DNA of 35,748 nt from JBAPRR01 sp049281195. GTDB taxonomy: Bacteria > Actinomycetota > Acidimicrobiia > Acidimicrobiales > CAVXTF01. The DNA is taken from assembly GCA_049281195.1 (NCBI GenBank), contig JBAPRR010000353.1, forward strand, positions 1 to 35,748, in the 5' to 3' direction. A program made the position numbers and the translations under genes. A model generated the notes under the pieces. That model saw only the letters and a program-made list of their open reading frames with translations, was not told the DNA's origin and ran no database searches. This document shows, piece after piece, positions 31,592-35,748 of this stretch (positions within the stretch are counted from its first letter, which is position 1; each line of letters begins with the position of its first letter).

Positions 31592-31972
31592 ATGGCTCGC
31601 ATCTCCGGCGTGGACATCCCACGCGAGAAACGACTCGAGATATCTCTCACCTACATCTTCGGGGTCGGCCGCACCCTCGCGCAGAAAGTGTGCGAAGAGA
31701 CCGGCACCAACCCGAACACACGTGTGAGGGATCTGACAGACGAAGAGGTCACGCGCCTGCGGTCCTACATCGATGCCAACCTGAAGGTCGAAGGTGACCT
31801 CCGCCGTGACGTCACTCAGGACATCAAGCGCAAGATGGAGATCGGCTGCTACCAGGGCGTGAGGCATCGCCGCGGGCTCCCTGTCCACGGTCAGCGCACG
31901 CACACCAACGCTCGTACACGCAAGGGTCCGAAGAAAACCGTCGCAGGGAAGAAGAAGGTCCGTAAGCACTGA
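31592..31972 (+). CDS. rpsM: 30S ribosomal protein S13
   Basis: S13 lies in the 30S head, contacts the P-site tRNA and bridges to L5. 126 residues from ATG 31592 with AAGGACG upstream. Marks: M-A-R-I-S-G-V-D-I-P-R-E-K-R, Y-I-F-G-V-G-R, R-H-R-R-G-L-P-V-H-G-Q-R-T-H-T-N-A-R and a basic K-K-V-R-K-H tail. The stop overlaps the rpsK start by one base (TGATG). Confidence 0.98.
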   Translation: MARISGVDIPREKRLEISLTYIFGVGRTLAQKVCEETGTNPNTRVRDLTDEEVTRLRSYIDANLKVEGDLRRDVTQDIKRKMEIGCYQGVRHRRGLPVHGQRTHTNARTRKGPKKTVAGKKKVRKH

Positions 31973-32388
31973 TGTCCCCCACCAAAAAGCAAGCGTCCAA
32001 ATCAGCCGCTGCCCGTCGCCCCAGGCGTCGCGAGCGCAAGAACATCGCCTATGGCGTGGCTCACATCAAGAGCTCGTTCAACAACACGATCGTGACTTTC
32101 GCCGACCTGGAGGGCAACGTCCTCTCCTGGGCTTCGGCCGGGAACGTCGGGTTCAAGGGCTCGCGCAAGTCCACGCCGTTCGCCGCTCAGCTCGCTGCCG
32201 AGCAGGCTGCGAAAAAGGCCATGGAGCATGGCGTCCGCAAGGTCGACGTTCTCGTCCGGGGCCCTGGCTCAGGGCGTGAGACGGCCGTGCGCTCGATTGC
32301 CGCTGCAGGCATCGAGGTGGCCGGCATCAAAGACGTGACCCCGATCCCTCATAACGGCTGCCGCCCGAAGAAGCGGCGCCGGGTCTAA
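31972..32388 (+). CDS. rpsK: 30S ribosomal protein S11
   Basis: S11 forms the 30S platform near the mRNA exit. 138 residues. A basic N-terminal arm is followed by G-V-A-H-I-K-S-S-F-N-N-T-I-V-T, S-W-A-S-A-G-N-V-G-F-K-G-S-R-K-S-T-P-F-A-A-Q and the C-terminal D-V-T-P-I-P-H-N-G-C-R-P-K-K-R-R-R-V. Coupled to rpsM. Confidence 0.98.
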   Translation: MSPTKKQASKSAAARRPRRRERKNIAYGVAHIKSSFNNTIVTFADLEGNVLSWASAGNVGFKGSRKSTPFAAQLAAEQAAKKAMEHGVRKVDVLVRGPGSGRETAVRSIAAAGIEVAGIKDVTPIPHNGCRPKKRRRV

Positions 32389-32400
32389 GGGGGATACGAG

Positions 32401-33048
32401 ATGGCTCGATACACAGGTCCCGTCTGCCGGCTGTGCCGGCGTGAACGGACGAAGCTTTTCTTGAAGGGCGAGCGCTGTTTCTCGCTCAAGTGCCCCGTCT
32501 CCGACGCGGTGACCGACCGCCACAGCCGCGCGTACCCGCCGGGTGAGCACGGTCGTGACCGGATGCGCCAGGGTTCTGAATACCTCGCCCAGCTGCGTGA
32601 GAAGCAGAAGGCGCGCCGCATCTACGGAGTTCTCGAAAAGCAGTTCCGCAACCTCTACGAAGAGGCGAACCGCCAGCCAGGCATCACCGGCGAGACACTG
32701 CTGCGGATGCTCGAGCTGCGGCTCGACAACGTGGCATTCCGCGCTGGATGGGGTGCGAGCAGGTCGCAGGCCCGCCAGCTCGTCCGCCACGGACACGTGC
32801 TGGTGAACGCCAAGCGCGTGACGATCCCGAGCTACAGGGTGAGGGTCGACGACGTCGTGTCGTTGAAGCCGGGCTCGCGTGAGCTCTTCATCGTGCGCAG
32901 GAATCTCGACACCTTGGACCGTCAGGTGCCTTTGTGGCTCGAGGCCGGTGAGAACCGCAACCAGGTGCGCGTCGCATCTCTGCCCGAACGCCAGCAGATC
33001 GACGAGTCGGTGCGTGAATCGCTGATCGTCGAGCTCTACTCCAAGTAA
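32401..33048 (+). CDS. rpsD: 30S ribosomal protein S4, zinc form
   Basis: S4 is a primary 16S-binding protein; in E. coli it represses the alpha operon. 215 residues from ATG 32401. The N-terminus carries C9, C12, C26 and C31, a zinc site of the C+ type. The S4 RNA-binding domain is seen in R-L-D-N-V-A-F-R-A-G-W-G-A-S-R-S-Q-A-R-Q and H-G-H-V-L-V-N. rpoA follows after 40 bp. Confidence 0.98.
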   Translation: MARYTGPVCRLCRRERTKLFLKGERCFSLKCPVSDAVTDRHSRAYPPGEHGRDRMRQGSEYLAQLREKQKARRIYGVLEKQFRNLYEEANRQPGITGETLLRMLELRLDNVAFRAGWGASRSQARQLVRHGHVLVNAKRVTIPSYRVRVDDVVSLKPGSRELFIVRRNLDTLDRQVPLWLEAGENRNQVRVASLPERQQIDESVRESLIVELYSK

Positions 33049-33088
33049 TCCCAACCCCAGACCGACAGACCCACAGGAGTTTCCCTTC

Positions 33089-34027
33089 ATGCTCATCATC
33101 CAGCGGCCCACCGTCGAGGCTCTTGGCGAAGAGACTCAGAACCGTCAGAGGTTCGCGGTTAGCCCCCTCGAGCCTGGCTTCGGCCACACCCTCGGAAACT
33201 CGCTCCGGCGCACGCTTCTGTCGTCCATCCCGGGCGCGGCCGTAACCCAGATCAGGTTTGACGATGCGCTTCACGAGTTCACCACCCTTCCGGGTGTGAA
33301 GGATGACGTCACAGACATCATCCTCAATCTGAAGGACGTCGTCCTCAGGGTCTACGCCGACGAAGCCGTCACGCTCCGCCTCGACAAGCGTGGTCCCGGC
33401 GACGCCACCGCAGGCGACCTTCAGGTGACGGCAGAAGTCGAGGTGCTCAACCCCGAGCTTCGCATCGCCACGCTGAACGGCAAGGGCCGTCTGGCGGTCG
33501 ACGTAACGGTCGAGCGTGGCCGCGGTTACGTGTCGGCCGAGCGCAACAAGCGCTCGAGCACCATCGGTGTGATCCCGATCGACTCGATCTTCTCCCCGGT
33601 ACGCCGTGTCGCCTTTTCGGTCGAGCCCGTCCGTGTCGAGCAGTCGACCGACTTCGACCGGCTGGTTCTCGACATCGAGACCGACGGGTCGCTCACCCCG
33701 CGCGAGGCCCTGGCCTCCGCCGGTGACACCCTGCGCTCCCTCGTCTCTCTGGTCGCAGAGCTCGAGGACGAGCCTCGCGGTCTGGAGCTGGGTGAGGTCG
33801 GCAGTTCAACCAGCGGCTCGCCCGACCTCGACCTTCCGATCGAGGATCTCGATCTCTCCGAGCGTCCGCGCAACTGCCTCAAGCGTGCGCAGGTCAACAC
33901 CATCGGGGAGCTGGTCGAGCGCACGGCCGACGATCTTCTCGCAATCACCAACTTCGGACAGAAGTCGCTCGACGAGGTCATCCAGAGGCTCGACGAGCGT
34001 GGCCTGTCCCTGCGGATGAAGGACTGA
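33089..34027 (+). CDS. rpoA: DNA-directed RNA polymerase alpha subunit
   Basis: The alpha dimer nucleates RNA polymerase assembly and its C-terminal domain contacts UP elements and activators. 312 residues from ATG 33089 with AGGAG 9 nt upstream. N-terminal domain: E-P-L-E-P-G-F-G-x-T-L-G-N-S-L-R-R-T-L-L-type segment and N-P-E-L-R-I-A-T-L-N. The acidic linker (about 232-252) is followed by the C-terminal domain with the conserved Arg before N-C-L-K (E. coli R265 equivalent) and the helix-hairpin-helix F-G-Q-K-S-L-D-E-V. Preceded by rpsD and followed by rplQ. Confidence 0.98.
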   Translation: MLIIQRPTVEALGEETQNRQRFAVSPLEPGFGHTLGNSLRRTLLSSIPGAAVTQIRFDDALHEFTTLPGVKDDVTDIILNLKDVVLRVYADEAVTLRLDKRGPGDATAGDLQVTAEVEVLNPELRIATLNGKGRLAVDVTVERGRGYVSAERNKRSSTIGVIPIDSIFSPVRRVAFSVEPVRVEQSTDFDRLVLDIETDGSLTPREALASAGDTLRSLVSLVAELEDEPRGLELGEVGSSTSGSPDLDLPIEDLDLSERPRNCLKRAQVNTIGELVERTADDLLAITNFGQKSLDEVIQRLDERGLSLRMKD

Positions 34028-34033
34028 TCAACA

Positions 34034-34387
34034 GTGCTCGGGACTCCTAAGAAAGGAAGGCGCCTCGGCGGGGACGCCGCGCACCAGAAGGCGATGCTCG
34101 CCAACCTGGTCGCGTCCTTGATCGCCGCGGAATCGCTCGTCACAACGGAGACCAAGGCCAAGGCACTGCGCCCGGTCGTGGAGAAGTGCGTGACGGCTGC
34201 GAAGAAGGGTGGCGTTCACCACCAACGGCAGGTCGTGGCCTTGATTCGCGACCGCGACATGGTGCACAAGCTCTTCAGCGAGATCGGTCCCCGCTACTCG
34301 GACCGCCCCGGCGGCTACACCCGGATCTTGAAGCTCGGACCGCGCCAGGGTGATGCAGCTCCCATGGCGCGAATCGAGTTCGTCTGA
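34034..34387 (+). CDS. rplQ: 50S ribosomal protein L17
   Basis: L17 sits near the base of the tunnel exit region. 117 residues from GTG 34034 with AAGGA upstream. Marks: K-K-G-R-R-L-G-G-D-A-A-H-Q-K-A-M-L-A-N-L, T-T-E-T-K-A-K-A-L-R-P-V-V-E-K, G-G-Y-T-R-I-L-K-L-G-P-R-Q-G-D-A-A-P-M-A. Last gene of the alpha operon; unlike mycobacterial L17 it has no long tail. Confidence 0.98.
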   Translation: MLGTPKKGRRLGGDAAHQKAMLANLVASLIAAESLVTTETKAKALRPVVEKCVTAAKKGGVHHQRQVVALIRDRDMVHKLFSEIGPRYSDRPGGYTRILKLGPRQGDAAPMARIEFV

Positions 34388-34466
34388 TCGAGCTGTAGTC
34401 CGCGGCCCGCACGTGGCCGACCCGGCACAGTCCGAATCTCAGGATCCGAATCTCGTGACAGGCGCC

Positions 34467-35246
34467 ATGACGCGCCTACGGATGACCGTCGGCTACGACG
34501 GATCCGCCTTCAAGGGTTTCGCCCGCCAACCGGAGCAGCGCACCGTGGCCGGTGAGCTGGCTCGGGCGATCTCGAACGTGTGCCGCCACGACGTAGACAT
34601 CGTGTGCGCCGGACGCACCGATTCCGGTGTGCACGCCGAGGGTCAGGTCATCCACTTCGAGGCCGCCGCGGGAATCGATCCCCAGTCCCTGAAACGCTCG
34701 ATCAACAGGCAGCTCTCACCTGAGATCGTCGTCCGTTCTGCCGATGTCGCCGCGGACGGCTTCGATGCACGCCGATCCGCGAAGGCCCGCTCCTACCGTT
34801 ATCTGGTCCTCAACGCAGATGAGCCGGACCCCCTGTTAGCCAACGTCGTGTGGCACATTCCCGATGTGCTGGACCTCCGTACGATGCGCGCAGCTGCCGA
34901 CGCCTTTCTCGGCGAGCACGACTTCAGTGCGTTCTGCCGCCGGCCTCCGGATCATCCGTCGGGTGCGCCGATCACCAGGCGCGTTCTCGATTCCAGTTGG
35001 ACCTCTACACGCCTGGGCGGGGAAGCGGACAACGATGTGCTCGGTGGAGAGCTCCTGCGGTTCGACATCCGGGCCACCTCCTTCTGCCACCAGATGGTCC
35101 GCTCCGTCGTTGCCGTGCTCGTCGAGGTGGGGAAGGGCAGGATGAAGCCCTCGGACGTCCCCCGCCTGCTGGCGAGCCCCGACCGTTCCGGTGCGAAGAC
35201 ACCGGCACCTCCGCATGGGCTCTGCCTGATGCGCGTCGACTACTGA
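34467..35246 (+). CDS. truA: tRNA pseudouridine(38-40) synthase TruA
   Basis: Converts uridines 38-40 of the tRNA anticodon stem to pseudouridine. The catalytic Asp is D52 in A-G-R-T-D-S-G-V-H-A. Other marks are T-V-G-Y-D-G-S-A-F-K-G-F, D-F-S-A-F-C, and S-F-C-H-Q-M-V-R-S-V-V. 259 residues from ATG 34467. A GTG at 34455, 10 nt after AGGA, would add four residues and is equally plausible; the frame is open back into rplQ. rplQ-truA adjacency is widespread. Confidence 0.96.
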   Translation: MTRLRMTVGYDGSAFKGFARQPEQRTVAGELARAISNVCRHDVDIVCAGRTDSGVHAEGQVIHFEAAAGIDPQSLKRSINRQLSPEIVVRSADVAADGFDARRSAKARSYRYLVLNADEPDPLLANVVWHIPDVLDLRTMRAAADAFLGEHDFSAFCRRPPDHPSGAPITRRVLDSSWTSTRLGGEADNDVLGGELLRFDIRATSFCHQMVRSVVAVLVEVGKGRMKPSDVPRLLASPDRSGAKTPAPPHGLCLMRVDY

Positions 35247-35278
35247 GTCGAGCCGGTACGAGCGCTGATCGGCGCCAG

Positions 35279-35306
35279 CGATGAGCGATGATCGATGAGC
35301 GATGAC
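35279..35306. repeat. Four tandem CGATGAN heptamers
   Basis: CGATGAG-CGATGAT-CGATGAG-CGATGAC, 28 bp, lie 32 bp after truA. The alternating last base makes a 14-bp higher-order repeat. The spacer 35247-35359 shows no convincing terminator or promoter. Confidence 0.85.
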
Positions 35307-35359
35307 ACCGGGGTCTGCCAGACGTCTCTAACACGACGACGATGGAGGGAGCGGAACAG

Positions 35360-35748
35360 ATGCGCAAGGTAGTGGCCTACGAGTTGCTATCGCTCGACGG
35401 CGTGGCGGAGCAACCGGATGAATTTGTGACGGATTTCGACGACGTCATGGGGGAGAACCTTGGGCGCGTCATCGCTACGCAGGACGCCGTCCTGCTCGGC
35501 CGACGATCCTATGAGGAGTGGGGGCGCTTTTGGCCTACCAGCACCATCGAGCCCTTTGCCAGCTTCATCAACGGAGTCCAGAAGTTCATATTGACCTCGA
35601 CGCCCCTTGATCTGGAGTGGAACGGATCCACCGTCATCGAGGGGGGACTTGCTGAGTTCGTCGGGGAGCTCAAGGGGCGGCCCGGCGGCGATATTGGAAT
35701 CCATGCGAGCATCGAACTGACGCAGTCATTGCTCGAGGAAGGTCTGGT
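35360..35748 (+). CDS. RibD C-terminal / dihydrofolate-reductase-like protein, truncated by window end
   Basis: 129 codons are visible from ATG 35360, with GGAGG upstream; the C-terminus is outside the window. The opening (R-K-V-V-A-Y-E-L-L-S-L-D-G-V-A-E-Q-P), the V-L-L-G-R-R-S-Y-E-E-W motif and the F-I-L-T-S-T-P strand are typical of the RibD-C domain family (YyaP/YwjB-like), NADPH-binding reductases of unknown substrate in most cases. True FolA or RibD activity is unlikely without further motifs. Third codon positions are richer in A/T (GAA-TTT, GAT-ATT-GGA) than in the ribosomal genes, which suggests weaker selection or later acquisition. Confidence 0.85.
   Translation, partial: MRKVVAYELLSLDGVAEQPDEFVTDFDDVMGENLGRVIATQDAVLLGRRSYEEWGRFWPTSTIEPFASFINGVQKFILTSTPLDLEWNGSTVIEGGLAEFVGELKGRPGGDIGIHASIELTQSLLEEGL

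Noticed and set aside
1..35748. CRISPR arrays, tRNA genes, rRNA genes, insertion sequences or phage genes
   Set aside because: None seen: no spaced direct repeats, no tRNA cloverleaf with GGTTCRA-type T-loop that held up, no transposase or integrase frame.

Overview
The window is a GC-rich (low-to-mid 60s % by eye) chromosomal segment from an actinobacterium, most likely of the class Acidimicrobiia. Three things point there: the RNA polymerase beta' subunit carries the long coiled-coil insertion typical of Actinobacteria; the gene order rplL-rpoB-rpoC...rpsL-rpsG-fusA-tuf-rpsJ is actinobacterial; and a surface protein has GYWLVASDGGVFSFG-type repeats, which I associate with Acidimicrobiia. 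The class assignment is inference; no 16S gene is present.

Layout: 1-8516 holds the end of rplL, a 444-bp leader with two promoter candidates, then rpoB and rpoC. 8517-12315 is a 3.8-kb accessory island between rpoC and the str operon. It contains a minus-strand membrane protein gene whose end overlaps rpoC, a promoter followed by a strongly structured RNA and a tiny membrane-protein frame, an intrinsic terminator, a large secreted Gly-rich/repeat protein, and a second very strong terminator. 12316-16944 is the str operon (rpsL, rpsG, fusA, tuf). 16996-27960 is S10-spc (rpsJ, rplC, rplD, rplW, rplB, rpsS, rplV, rpsC, rplP, rpmC, rpsQ, rplN, rplX, rplE, rpsZ, rpsH, rplF, rplR, rpsE, rpmD, rplO). 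28050-30763 is secY-adk-map. 31111-35246 is infA, rpmJ, rpsM, rpsK, rpsD, rpoA, rplQ, truA. The window ends inside a RibD-C/dihydrofolate-reductase-like gene. Genes are packed tightly with many ATGA or TGATG stop/start overlaps, so most of 17.6-28 kb is probably one translationally coupled transcription unit.

The genes supply the core of gene expression: RNA polymerase alpha, beta and beta', about half of the ribosomal proteins, EF-G, EF-Tu and IF1, plus the SecY translocon, Met-aminopeptidase for nascent chains, adenylate kinase and a tRNA pseudouridine synthase.

The most unusual observations are: (i) six ribosomal proteins (L4, L22, S3, L29, S17, L5) carry acidic, apparently disordered extensions of about 50-95 residues, and RpoC carries a ~150-residue Gly-rich/acidic tail; (ii) infA has no ATG/GTG/TTG start and appears to begin at CTG behind a good Shine-Dalgarno; (iii) a promoter-driven RNA in the rpoC-rpsL island can form long perfect stems, two of which cross as in a pseudoknot; (iv) a membrane-protein gene lies antisense across the RpoC tail; (v) rpsJ is separated from rplC by a structured spacer with its own terminator-like and promoter-like signals.
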